The notes under the pieces were generated by a model. That model was not told the origin of the DNA. It did not search any database and worked only from the letters and a program-made list of their open reading frames with translations. A program made the translations under genes and the position numbers. A stretch of 64,000 nucleotides of DNA from Tanypteryx hageni (lineage: Eukaryota; Arthropoda; Insecta; Odonata; Petaluridae): positions 208,187,504 to 208,251,503 of the forward strand of contig CM054113.1 in the NCBI GenBank assembly GCA_028673005.1. The letters are read 5' to 3'. Positions within the stretch are counted from its first letter, which is position 1, and every line of letters begins with the position of its first letter. Positions 19,666-29,975 of the stretch are shown here, in pieces.

Positions 19666-22393
19666 GGGCTGCACCGTATTTGTCCAATGGAACGCCAACG
19701 GGGTTAAGGCGAAGACGGAGGAACTCCGGGCGTTTCTGCAGGACAAGGGCGCAGTCGTCGCAGCCATAAACGAGACGCACCTGCAGCCTACAGACAGCTG
19801 GAAGCTCCCTGGATGGACCATCTACCGAGCCGACCGAGTAGCAGCGGCTCCAGTCCAGCAACATCGAGTCGGAGGAGGTGCAGCCATCCTGGTTCATCAC
19901 ACGGTGAAACATCGTCTGCACCCCGTAAGGACATATCCTGGACTCGAGGCTGTTTCGGTGGACATCCGCACCACCCGAGAATGGGTCAAGGTCTCTTCGG
20001 CCTACTACCGCCCGTCCGCTCCCTGGGACTCCGAGCCGATGACTGATCTTCTCGGCCCTGGCACCGGTCCGTCCTTAATCCTCGGAGACCTGAATGCCAA
20101 GCATCCAAACTGGCACTCCAGGGTCCCCAACCGCCGTGGCTTCCACCTGTGGGACTTTATTGACGAGGAAGGCCTTAGTGTGCTGGAACAAACCGAGCCA
20201 ACATATTTGCCCTCATCCGACGTTCTCGATGTCGTCGTCGCTCGGAGCATCGGAGTGTCGGCGAGCATCTACTCCGTCTTCGCCCTCTCGTCGGATCACA
20301 ATCCGACACTCCTCCTTCTTGGTGGATTGCCGGTGAAGATCCCCCCGAGAGAACGTCGCGACTTCGCCCGAGCGGACTGGGAGAGCTTCCGCAAGAACAT
20401 CGCTGTGAACCTCCCAGATCACCCGGCTCCACCAACAACAGCGGTGGAAGCGGACGCCATGGTTCAACGTTTAACGTCGGCCATACAGTCATCCATGGCC
20501 CCCACATCCCTATGGTCCAGACTCGGCACTCCATCAGGTTTGCGCTGCCTACCGGACTGCGGAATACGATCACCTTCCGCAACAGCGTCCGCCGGCGGTG
20601 GCAGCGCCACAGAACCCCGGACCTCAAGCAGCAGCTCGCCGACCTCAACTTTGAAGTCCAGCTGCTGCTACGCGAGGTTCGACAAGAGGCCTGGGAGCGG
20701 TACCTGTCGACCGTCTCCCTGGAGGACCATTCTGTGTGGAAGGTCTGCCGGCAGCTGCGCGGAGGACAGCGCCGCGACCCTCTCCTATCCCACGAGAATA
20801 GGCTGGCAGCCACTCCCTCAGAAAAGGCAGATATGGTGGGGAAATACCTTCGTGAGGTCTTCACCCCCAACCCATCCACGGCGGAATCAGCGGAAGCTGA
20901 ACTGGAGGTCACTGAGGAACTGGCGGCGATGGACCGAGGGCCCTTGGACCCAGACTCCATCCCGGAATTCCGGCCCTAGGACATCGTGAATGTCATGAGG
21001 GGGCTGAACCTGCGACGAGCGCCGGGGGACGATGACATCTGTAACACCGTCATCCGGCAGCTTCCAGTGGCGGCCGTAGCATATCTTGCCAGCATCTACA
21101 CCGGCTGCGCGAGGATCTCCCACTTCCCGTCATCTTGGAAGCGAGCGAAGGTCGTCTGCATCCCAAAGAAGCAGGACGCAGAACTAAGCCCGGCTGATCT
21201 CCGCCCCATCTCCTTGCTGGCGGGCTTTGGGAAGATGTTCGAGAGGCTGCTGCTGCCCGATATCCAGCACCACCTACGAGAGGGGCAGTCCCTTCCCGCG
21301 GAGCAGTTCGGATTCCGAGAGTGTCACTCAACCACTCACCAGCTGGCGCGAGCGACGTCCTTCATCACCGACGCCTTCAACAGGAAACACGCGGTCGCAG
21401 GGGCCTTCTTCGACATCTCGAAGGCCTTCGACCGCGTGTGGCACGAGGGCCTCCTGTTGAAGATGCATCGACTCCAGTTCCCGGCCTGGATTCTTCGCCT
21501 CGTTGAATCCTACCTACACGGCCGGGAATTCCGGGTGAAGTGGCTCCAGGACGGATCGGATCTCCAGCAGGCACGGGCTGGTGTTCCGCAAGGATCCGTT
21601 CTGGGGCCAGTACTCTTCAACATCTTCACCCACGACGTGCCACGAGACCATGGGTGGAACATCATTTTGGCCCTGTATGCGGACGATGCGGCGATCCTCG
21701 CAAAAATACGCAGCGGCCCTGGGATTACAGGAGGCAGTGGATACTCTGGTCTCGTGGTATCGTCGATGGCGGATCGCCGTCAATCCGCGGAAGACGAAAG
21801 CCATCGTCTTCCATCCCGGATTTGGCGCTCCGCCTGGAGTCGATCTATCGGTGATGGGGGACATCATCCAATGGGACAACGAAGTGACTTATCTCGGAGT
21901 CCAGCTCGACCGGAAACTGCTCTGGACATCGCAGGTCGAACGGCTGAGGCAGAGGGGATTTGCGGCGCTCAGGAGGCTTGGTCCACTCCTGCGTTCGCGG
22001 ACCCTCTCCATGGAGACAAAAAGGAGGCTGTACCTGGCGTGCGTCCTCCCAGTGCTGACCTACGCCTCTCCGGTATGGTCATCGGCTTCACGGACGAAAA
22101 TCAACCGTCTCCAGGTTGTCCAGAATTCGGCGCTCCGGTGGTTGCTGAACTGCTCCAGGCAGGATGGCAACGCCCGGATACATCGCCTGGCCGACGTAGA
22201 GCCTGTCGATGTCGTGTTTCCTTCGGCTGCGAAGGCATACTTCGCCGCGGTGGCCCTCTCTCCTCACGAGGAGGTCCGCCGGCTAGGAGATATCCAGGTT
22301 CGGTGGTGGGATCGTTACAAACGACCCATCGCCAGCCTGGATACCATCGAATCCCTGCCTCAGGGAAAACGCCCCAGATTGACGGGGTTTTAG
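19655..22393 (+). pseudogene. ORF2 of element B: endonuclease / RT, two frameshifts and one stop
   Basis: Jockey-type ORF2 beginning MAVRGCTVFVQWNANGV. The endonuclease is complete in frame: NETHL, LILGDLNAKHPNW (Asn kept but Leu for the usual Phe) and SSDHNP. A frameshift at about 20500-20560 moves the reading to another frame (LPTGLRNTITFRNSVRRRWQ). A TAG at 20977-20979 follows FRP and precedes DIVNVMRGL; one base change from CAG would explain it. The RT continues with RAPGDDDI, LRPISLLAGFGKMFERL, EQFGFRECHSTTHQ, DISKAFDRVW, AGVPQGSVLGPVLFN and YADDAAIL. A second frameshift at about 21685-21700 leads into YLGVQLDRKLLW and VLPVLTYASPVWSS, ending at 22393. The protein cannot be made as it stands. 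The lesions are few, so inactivation is fairly recent. Confidence 0.9.
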
Positions 22394-22525
22394 TGTGACC
22401 TCATCGGACACCAACTCCCAGATTCACAGCCAGGAGTGAAGACACCACAAGGGCGCATTAGGCATGAATGCGGGAAATGCGACCCTCCGACTGCCGAGGC
22501 AGTCGGATCCGAAGAAACAGAGAAG
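22394..22525 (+). other. Start of element B 3' UTR
   Basis: Non-coding. It contains an inverted repeat at about 22483-22507 (TCCGACTGCC / GGCAGTCGGA) that could fold as a hairpin in the element RNA. The 94-bp repeat follows directly. Confidence 0.55.
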
Positions 22526-22619
22526 AGTTCAGCCCGGGCGCTTACCTCGGGTGGGGGCTTTGACCCCAGGCTTTGCTCTTTCGGTGTTGTCCCTGTTGCT
22601 TGGAGTTGTCTCTGGCAGT
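22526..22619 (+). repeat. 94-bp direct repeat flanking element B, copy 2
   Basis: Partner of 17392-17485: same length, same orientation, about seven differences. It lies in the 3' UTR of element B before the Penelope-derived tail sequence. Confidence 0.85.
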
Positions 22620-22639
22620 CAAGTCCTCTCTGGCCGTCA

Positions 22640-22790
22640 AGTCCCTGATTCCTCCCGAACAAAACTCTTAAAAAACTTCATCCACTCCTGATGATTCTCG
22701 ATCTAAAAACGAGCCGCTCCTCTAAAAACTCCGATGACGATGACAGTGTCGGTGCAGATTTTTGGTCGTCTTTATATAGGCAAGTTCCGT
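22640..22790 (-). mobile_element. Non-coding 3' tail of a Penelope-like element
   Basis: It follows the GIY-YIG frame on the minus strand: CCTATATAAAGACGACC, then CTGCACCGAC, a GCTCG...CGAG inverted piece and AATCATCAGGAGTGG. The TATATAAAG (complement at about 22771-22779) could be an internal promoter. Where this tail ends and the element B 3' UTR begins is not certain. Confidence 0.5.
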
Positions 22791-23387
22791 CTAATCCGGT
22801 GCGTTCTGGTTGGTCGCCGAGTTCGGAGCGCTCTGGTTGGTCGCCGAGTCTGGTGCGTTCGGATTGGCTGATGTTGGGTTGGTCTTACGGAAGACTCTCT
22901 TCCAGGTGCTGGACAGCGTGTAACCGTCCTCTCGGTTAAAATTGTACGGCTGTTTTGTAATTTCGATCGCCTCCCTGATGAGTCTCGGGAAATAACGATT
23001 TTCTTTTACTAAAATCTGTGCGTTGTCGAAGTCGATGTCGCATCCGGGATCGGTCCACGCGTATTCTGCTATGGCGGAAAGGCGGAGTTGTTTGTTAGCA
23101 GTTGCCCTCTGGTGTTCTTTCAGGCGGCACTTGAGAGATCTCGAGGTTTGACCGATGTATGACTTTCCGCAGCTGCACTTGACTTCGTACACGCCCTCAT
23201 AGATGTTTTTGGGTAAGTGGTCTTTGGCGGTGCGGAGGAGGTCGGCTGTCTTCGTCACGCAGTTGAATCTCGTTGGATATAGCCAGGAAGCTCCAACAAT
23301 TAAGAAAATAAAAAGAAGCGTTATTAACAATAAGATGTATCTAAGCGTAAAGTGTTTACAATAGTCGCCGGTAGGTGACGGCAGCAA
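22791..23387 (-). pseudogene. GIY-YIG endonuclease end of a Penelope-like element, joined to another repeat
   Basis: The frame has 198 codons but no ATG; it opens at a TTG. From 23278 down it is the C-terminal GIY-YIG nuclease of a Penelope-like retroelement: GVYEVKCSCGKSYIGQTSRS (the GIY, YIG and Cys pair), KCRLKEHQRA with the conserved Arg and His, then RLIREAIEI and REDGYTLSSTWKRVF. The RT part is missing. The first ~36 residues (YILLLITLLFIFLIVGASW is strongly hydrophobic) come from the unnamed repeat at 23278-23835, fused in frame. The C-terminus ends in 9-residue repeats (SATNQNAPD-like). Without an ATG, translation is unlikely. Confidence 0.85.
22801..22881 (-). repeat. 27-bp coding minisatellite, 3 units
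   Basis: Units start at 22801, 22828 and 22855; the last is diverged. Each encodes nine residues of the Penelope C-terminus (APDSATNQS-like). Sharing of GGTTGGTCGCCGAG between units is exact. Confidence 0.8.
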
Positions 23388-23835
23388 AAAAATTAGTTTT
23401 TAAAATAGCTCTTAAACAATAAGGGAAAATGTTTTGAACAAACATTGTAGAAAATTAAATTATCTTCAACTTTATTCCAATACTTTTATACATTCATCAA
23501 ATAGTAAAGAATAAATTAAAAAACGGATGTGACAAGAGTAAACACCCACTTCCAATTGACTAATTTTTACCAAAAACTAATCAGTTCTTGTCACTTTAAT
23601 AAAAATGTCAAATATAAAATTTTGCGTTGACTTGATTAATAGTTTTTGAGGTAGAGCACCTACAATATTCCGGTCACAGACACACAGACATCATCGAAAA
23701 ATAGTCAAAATGTGTTCAGGGGACCTTAAAACATCTATTTCCATTGAAATCTCTAATTCGATTTTTTCATGAAAACAATAGGTTTACTATACTATACATA
23801 TACTTCGTATATGGCGAAAGTAAAAATAATGAAAC
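23278..23835 (-). repeat. Unnamed repeat family R, copy A (next to Penelope GIY-YIG)
   Basis: On the minus strand it contains, in order, AATCGAATTAGAGATTTC, AAGGTCCCCTGAACACATTT, TCAAAAACTATTAATCA, GACAAGAACTGATTAGTTTT, GAAGTGGGTGTTTACTCTTG, the GCCGTCACCTACCGGCGAC block and TTGTTGGAGCTTCCTGGC followed by TATATCCAA. The same order occurs at 45243-45783 and 62570-63528. It ends exactly where Penelope coding sequence begins. It does not look like a known coding element. Confidence 0.8.
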
Positions 23836-24170
23836 TATACTTACCGATTTATTAATTTCACTGGCATTTATGAGTTTTGTTTCTACGGATCCATAACTCC
23901 TTTAATTGTTTCTTTTTAATAATAATCTGCGGCGTAAGCAGAATTACACGGGCCCCAGGCTAAATTTTTGCAATGCCTTCACATTCAATCTCCTGGACCC
24001 CCTGCTTCGTTTCAGCTGTTCGAGCAATAGCTATACCAATGATAATATAATAATATGCCGAAAAAACACGACTACGATTAACTGTTATTAAGACTTCTAA
24101 ACTGATATGCGAACCACCGCGTAGAAAATTTTTCTTATTCATTTCTATAGACCTTAATCATGTACTCTTC
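23836..24170. other. Intergenic DNA
   Basis: The patch at about 23940-24010 (ACACGGGCCCCAGGC ... CTCCTGGACCCCCTG) looks like worn transposon end sequence, but I could not pair ends. No gene. Confidence 0.35.
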
Positions 24171-24570
24171 AGAGCGCCATAACTAGGGCGGGGCAAGCGG
24201 GGCATCTGCCTCGGGAATAACTAAAGAAGGGGCACAAACATTGTTAAAGGCAAGTTGTGCATGTCACAAGGACGGGAGATTTCACTACTATACTTGTTCC
24301 AGACATTACGCAAAGCAGAAACTATAAATTTCTAAACTAAAACTCTTTAATATTAAAATATTTATACTTTCTGTTTTTAAATTATCTGTGTAAAATTTTA
24401 TGTAATATTTATAATTATGTATTTAAATTACGTACATTTATAGTAAGAAATTAACTCATTTATAGTTTGTTTTTATTTATTAATTGTTCACCCTAAATCC
24501 ATATATGTAGGTATTAGAGAATTTTTTATGGTAGTTTTCCCCGGGTACTAAAATAGCTAGTTATAGCGCT
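24171..24570. mobile_element. hAT-like non-autonomous element, ~400 bp
   Basis: Left end AGAGCGCCATAACTAG and right end CTAGTTATAGCGCT form imperfect terminal inverted repeats. The flanking octamers TACTCTTC and GGCTCTTC share six of eight bases, consistent with an old hAT-type duplication. Non-coding inside. Confidence 0.6.
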
Positions 24571-26596
24571 GGCTCTTCATAATCAATTTTTCGGGTATAC
24601 TACGACTAAATGCTGACGAACAAATTAACAAATCGAAGTAAACAAAACAAAAGATATTGGAAGGCGTCGATAACAGTACCATAATTACACTTCGTTTGTC
24701 ATCAAGTTAATAATAATTATCGCCTTCACTTTTTCAATTATAGTGTATTCATGATTGTCTTCTTTAGCTGTCTTCAGTATATGCAAAGATATGCTTTAGG
24801 AACTTATTCTTAAGTTAAAGTGAAAGCAAACTAACGGGAAATACATAATATGTATTTTAATTTTCGAATGGTCGTGTTCCTATAAGCTGATCGGTACCAA
24901 AGACCATAGGAAGTAAATACTGCTGCTAAAAACGAGGAAGAATTGATAAGATCAGTATCTAAAAATTGAAAGAGGATTAAGTGCGTCAGTTTATACATGT
25001 CAAGAGGATGTGAAACGGCCAAATGAGAGACTATGACTATTACAAATAAAAAGAAACTGCTTGTGGAAATATATTCCATGCGCAATGGCTTTCCTTGCGC
25101 GCCAAACATTTTCGCGGATATCACAATAGAAGGTAGGTATACGTTCCGGCGCAACGTGCGTTCCTGTCCACCCCACGACCTTCGTCACCTGATCGACGAG
25201 GTTAGACAACGGAAGCTCACGCCTAAATCACTACTCAGGACACTTCTTTTGGTCATAAAGTCTTGTCCAAAAAACCTCTAATAACGTTCCAGGAACGACA
25301 GTTCGGATGTAAAATATCCTGTTCCCCGAGGCGAATGAAAATGGGTGAAAGTAATTTCAACTCCCATCATAAAGATTTTATGTACGAATCCGTCATCAGC
25401 CTGCCGACAACAGATCACCAACTACAGCGCTTCTTTTGTCTAACGTTTACTCCGGAAAGAAAACAATAAAACAAGGGGGTCGAATGAGATTTTTATGTCC
25501 TCTCCAACGTGTGCATGGGGAATGGAACAGGGTGAGGAATTGAGACGCATAAAAACAGGCGACGGCGCCGAATTGGACAATAGGAAGGCATAAAAGAGGT
25601 GAAATTAAATGTCTCGGACATAAATGAAAAAACCTAAATGCAAATGAAAATAAAATTCTGTGAAAATGAGGAAATGAATAAAACAGCTCGCGCGTTATTC
25701 TGGAAGGAAAGAGTTAGATGCGGATTCTGGGACTCAAAAGGGACAGGGAAGAGATTCGAAATACAATAAAGGATGATTCTTGTAATGATGGCGACGCTCC
25801 TTCTTTATTTGACGTCCAGACCTATTGGGCCTTCTACTTGGCTGCCTTGTGTGGATACAACACAGTGGGGAATCTTTTGTTTTATACTCCGGTTTCACTT
25901 GTGAAGAGTTTCATCGACCGAATACGACTTTTTTATAGAATTTCAAGAATTCCGACTCGCTGTTTCATTCAAAATTTTGTAGATTATGCTATTACTCCTT
26001 TTCGTACTTTCTCATCGTCGCTTTCTCTTTCTATACACGCCATCGTGTCATCATTTTTATTTTCGTCAGCCTGTCCGGAACATTATGATCAGAGGGTGAC
26101 AATATGATAGCCAAGCCGAATTATTACAGAATTACTTCCGAGTTCGGTGCGTCGCACACCCTGCCATCCACAAAGCTGACGAAATTCAGTATAATATGTG
26201 GCTGCAAATCCGTCCACTCTCATTAAACTGCGTCTATTCCCGAAAATTTGCTAAAATTCTTTTGGTGGTGCCTAACAAATTTAATATATGGGTTGTGCAG
26301 CTTTTCACCTTATTTATTTCTACAATGTCGCATTCACAGTTTTCTTTAACACCTCGCATGACATTTTACGTGCTATCACTCCTTTCTCGCGCGTCCTCGT
26401 TCGACAATTTCCTTCCTTGCGACAAGACCGCCTGCAACGATGGATTTAATTGCATGCCCCGCAAAAACTGTCGATAAGCATGGTTTACGTGGATCTGGTT
26501 CAACTCCACGACTTAGCACCTTCTTGACAAATCCTCAGAAAATAAAAAAACGCATCTTTTACCCCAATCTTTGGCGGGTGATCACATTCTTTGCCT
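24571..26596. other. Intergenic DNA, no supported gene
   Basis: Small open frames exist (for example 25718-26107, plus, 129 codons), but they show no domain, no biased composition and no repeat relatives, so I do not call them genes. CpG is slightly enriched at 25080-25220. Confidence 0.4.
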
Positions 26597-26611
26597 CCCC
26601 CCCCCCCCCCC
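26597..26611. repeat. Poly-C run of 15
   Basis: An uninterrupted run of cytosines, possibly unstable and prone to sequencing length error. Confidence 0.85.
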
Positions 26612-26639
26612 AAGTATTGCTCACTCCGATGGTTGGGCG

Positions 26640-26725
26640 ATTTTGGATCAGAAACTGACTCGCGCCTGCGCAATGCGGTCGTGGGCACGGCCTTTTAAGG
26701 GTGCCATCGCCGAATCGATATTCGA
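26640..26725. promoter_or_regulatory. CpG-rich patch with an NRF-1-like word
   Basis: ACTCGCGCCTGCGCAATGCG contains a palindrome-like GCGCCTGCGCA, close to the NRF-1 site. It stands out from AT-rich surroundings and is followed by a GGGATTTGG/GGGGGA-rich stretch to about 27000. No transcript is visible, so a promoter role is speculative. Confidence 0.25.
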
Positions 26726-27399
26726 GGCCTACACTCGAAGCTTAGACAATGGGATTTGGAACGGGGAGGGATAAAGATGGAGGGATTTGGAGTAGGGCAA
26801 TAGGGGTGATGGTGGGGCGGATTGTTGGGATAGGGGGATAGGGTGGCTGGAGCGTCAGACGTGAGGGAGGAGAATCGAGGGAATTCAAGATGGGGGAGGG
26901 GTCTGGGGTGGTGGGAGGGAGGCGGAAAGGATATGGAGGTATCGCTTGCCCCCTCTGCTCAAGCGCAGTTTGGGGGAGGCGTTTTAGGGCGGAAGAGAGA
27001 AGAAGGGAGGATGCGGGAGAGGAAATGGCTCACATTAAGTGGATCCATTGGCATCACTGAGTCCTAAATAAAATCGCGTTAGTTGCCATGGAGACAAGAT
27101 CTTCCGCCTTACTCTCTCGAAAAATGAGCGATGCCTCATCCTTAAAAGTTAAGCATATTTTCCATAGTATTCCACCGTATTTGAGAGAAGATGGAGAAAC
27201 ATGGAATCTGTGTTAAAAGGTTACTTATGGAAAACTCAGATAATAATAATAAATTATCGAACATTTAAAATGTATATCGCAGAAACAAGATATTCGGTTT
27301 TCTATAGAGGATTCCATAGAATTAATTATATTATTAATATGGCTCCTCCACTTCTTAGCGGTTGCCATTTATTCCAAATCGCCACTGTTGTCTATCCTC

Positions 27400-27849
27400 C
27401 CACTGGCCATCTCTCAAATTGCGCGCCCTCATCGCTTCCGTCATTCTTCCCCTCGAAGTGATGCGTGGGTGACCTCGTTTTTTCCGTCCAGGGGATCACC
27501 AGTCGAATACTTGCTTTGGCCACCTCTCCTGTGGCATTCTCTGCACGTGTCCACACCATTGAAGTGACCGACACTCCAAGTGGTCGAGAACAGTCTCCTC
27601 TGTCTCCATCTCTTGCCGGATGATATCGTTCCTTACTCGTTGGAGTCGGGATACACGCATGCTGCGTCTCAAACCATCCATCTCTACAGCATTGATTTTC
27701 TTTCTTAACTTATCCGTGAGAGTCCATCCCTCTCCTCCATATGTCAGTATGCTCTCTACAATGACTCGTAAGATAGTGTTTTTTGTTTTCTTGCTGACCT
27801 ACCGACTCCACAGCACCCCGTTCAACATCTTGATTGCCCTCCGAGCCTG

Positions 27850-27933
<84 letters not shown>

Positions 27934-28475
27934 CCAGATTTGTGGATAATGGATGCAAGGTATTTAAAGTGGTCAACTGCTTTTACCGTTCATGAGCTAA
28001 GGATGATATCATTACCTTTCCCCCAACCACCAGGTACTCTGACTTCTGTAGATGTATATTGAGACCGGCTGCCCCGTATGCCTCCATTAGCTTGCGCAAC
28101 ATATATTCCACGTCATCTTCGTCTTGTGCAATAAGTACCTAGTCATCTGCAAAAAGCAGAGAATTAATGGCCGCTTCTCTGACCTGTACGCCCATTCCGT
28201 TATATGACGAGTTCCACCTCTCTAGTACCCTATGTAGGTAGATCTTGAATAGGGTGGGTGGCATTCCACAGCCCTGCCTCAACCCCTTTTAAGTAGGGAA
28301 CTCCATTTATAACCACTTCCCTTGTTTTACTGACGCTCGGCAGCCCTGGTACATTCTCTGTACGAGCTTTATTATGGACTCGCTCACGTGTACTCTCCTC
28401 ATGGAGTCCCATAGCTGACATATTGGAACTGAATCGTATGCTTTCTCGAGATCCACAAAAATCATATGAATAGAA
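27400..28475 (-). pseudogene. RTE-type LINE reverse transcriptase relic with a microsatellite inside
   Basis: Minus strand, reading from 28475: IHMIFVDLEKAYDSVP (RT motif with the first catalytic Asp), a VVINGVPYLKGVEAGLWNAT stretch covering the damaged RQGCGMPPTLF region, NSLLFADD (catalytic, about 28138-28161), then a HFKYLASIIHKSG block. A (TA)n run follows, then RRAIKMLNGVLW and a far C-terminal RNDIIRQEMETEET...LECRSLQWCGHVQRMP...RWPKQVFDW. The order fits an RTE-like ORF2 from RT to tail. Several frame changes and stops make it inactive. Confidence 0.82.
27853..27930. repeat. (TA)39 microsatellite
   Basis: A pure TA repeat of 78 bases interrupts the RTE relic between its KYL block and the RRAIK block, probably by expansion inside the dead element. 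Confidence 0.95.
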
Positions 28476-28829
28476 TTAATCAGGATTAAATTATATACCT
28501 ACGAATAATAAATTGATTTGTTTAACGATTGTTTAAATTGTGGCTCTCAATTACTAATTAATTTTGCATTATGTTTCATATAAATTGTCTGCATATAAGT
28601 TTTTGGCTGATGATTGCTGCAGCTGAACGGGTGACAATCTCGAGGGAATGTCATAATTTTAAATCGGCGTTTTTTTCAATTCTCATTTCTAAGACAAAGC
28701 TACGATAAATAACTTAACATGCACTTTTGAAATTTATTCATAAAAAATAATGAAGGAGGAATGAGTATGGATCGTTGGCCAAGGAACGGCCCATATTATT
28801 TTGACTTACGTTAGTATAATTTAGTACGT
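28476..28829. other. AT-rich DNA
   Basis: No feature seen besides the end of the RTE relic. Confidence 0.4.
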
Positions 28830-29262
28830 TTACCGCAATTTTAGAGATATTGTGTGCGTGTATTCGAGTGCTTGTATGCGTGATTGCTTCGTCTGATAGG
28901 TCCCTGTCGCTGCCTGACAGCACATAAACCTACAGGCAACTGTGTGCGACACTAGGTCCCTGGCGCGGTTTAATTTCCCGTAAACCTAGTATTATTTCCC
29001 ACCTCTTTTTCCTTTTTCCTTTTATTTCCCCTTACCTCTTGTTGTGTACATGTGCGCGTGTTTGTGGTTGCCTAGTAGGTCCCTGTTGCGGTCGTACAGA
29101 CTCACAAACCTTCTAGCAACAGTGTGATTTTCGGGTTCCTGGCGCATCCCTTTTCCATATTTAGGATTAGTGCTTGTGCGATTGAGTGAGTGAATGTGTG
29201 AGTGACCTCAGGTCTCCGGCATGGAGTAAAACCCCCTAAACCTGTAAGTTTGTATTTTTCAT
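28830..29262. repeat. Diverged tandem array built on AGGTCCCTG...AAACCT units
   Basis: GTAGGTCCCTG-type words recur at about 28898, 28951, 29072, 29135 and 29209. Each is followed by a TAAACCT or CAAACCTTCTAGCAACAG-type block. Larger units of about 150-180 bp also begin with GTGTGCGTGT-like sequence. No coding. Confidence 0.55.
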
Positions 29263-29592
29263 TGACTTTTTACCTCCTTTCTTCTTTCCCCCCTTCTCTA
29301 ATTTTTGAACTTTACGGTTAAGTTAAATTCTCATTCATCATAAATTACAGAATTCGATAAAAACAAATATTGTATAATTATAGCTTTAGATGCTAAATTT
29401 TTGTCCAACCGTCGTTATTACTGCAGAAACTTTCGTAATTTCTGCCGAACCCTTTCGTGCTCAGCTTTATGAATGCTACTTACTATTAAGTAAAATTATA
29501 AAGCTCACTTAACCCATGCAAATTCCATCGAACGCAATATGTATTCGCTCGCTGAAAGCTTCATAGTAGGACCCTGCGAATCACAAAATATA
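29263..29592. other. AT-rich DNA
   Basis: No gene or repeat partner recognised. Confidence 0.4.
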
Positions 29593-29969
29593 TGTGTACG
29601 TCCGCCAGAGAAGGGCCCACTTTGTCGGTATGGAGTTATGAATGCAGCGGTATTCTTTGATAAATTACGAGTAAAACAAAATAAAAATCACACTCTTATG
29701 TTGAAAAATAAACTTTTTATTGAATATTACAGATGATATTTAAAAATAGTGTTTTGAGAAAATTGAAGCCAAAATCACGACATTAAAAATAAGTTCTACT
29801 CGTTCTTCATTTATGGATATAATTCCTCGATACGGTTATGCTTAATAAACCAGAGAATCGTTCTATGCACTTTTCTAGACATCGACTTTTTCTACCCTTT
29901 TTCACAAAAATGCTGATACCTCCGAAACTAGAATCGACAAAGTCGGCCCTTCTCTGGCGGACGTCCACA
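29593..29969. mobile_element. Tc1/mariner-type MITE, 377 bp
   Basis: Nearly perfect terminal inverted repeats of about 35 bp: the left begins TGTGTACGTCCGCCAGAGAA, the right (complement) TGTGGACGTCCGCCAGAGAA; both continue GGGCC(C/G)ACTTTGTCG. Flanking dinucleotides are TA at 29591-29592 and 29970-29971, the duplication expected for Tc1/mariner elements. No transposase is encoded. Confidence 0.85.
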
Positions 29970-29975
29970 TATGTC

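Larger units (their letters stand above)
17486..22619 (+). mobile_element. Jockey-clade LINE 'element B', GC-rich, ORF2 broken
   Basis: Plus-strand LINE: 5' region (about 17486-17670), ORF1 (17671-19665), overlapping ORF2 relic (19655-22393) and a 3' UTR up to the second 94-bp repeat. Its base composition is much richer in GC than its surroundings and than element A, so the two come from different subfamilies with different histories. Its outer ends are approximate. Confidence 0.75.

Noticed and set aside
17392..22619. Element B as an LTR retrotransposon because of its direct repeats
   Set aside because: ORF2 has APE-type endonuclease and non-LTR RT motifs, with no integrase or protease; 94-bp repeats lack LTR hallmarks.
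22691..22740. CTGATGA near 22697 as a plus-strand hammerhead
   Set aside because: A CTCG/CGAG stem follows, but there is no GAAA after it, and it is antisense to the Penelope element.
22974..22999. CTGATGAGTCTCGGGAAATA as a hammerhead core
   Set aside because: It is the complement of conserved coding sequence (RYFPRLIREAI), and stem II cannot form.
25718..26107. 129-codon plus-strand frame
   Set aside because: No motif, no relatives in the window and no splice context. Length is within chance for this composition.
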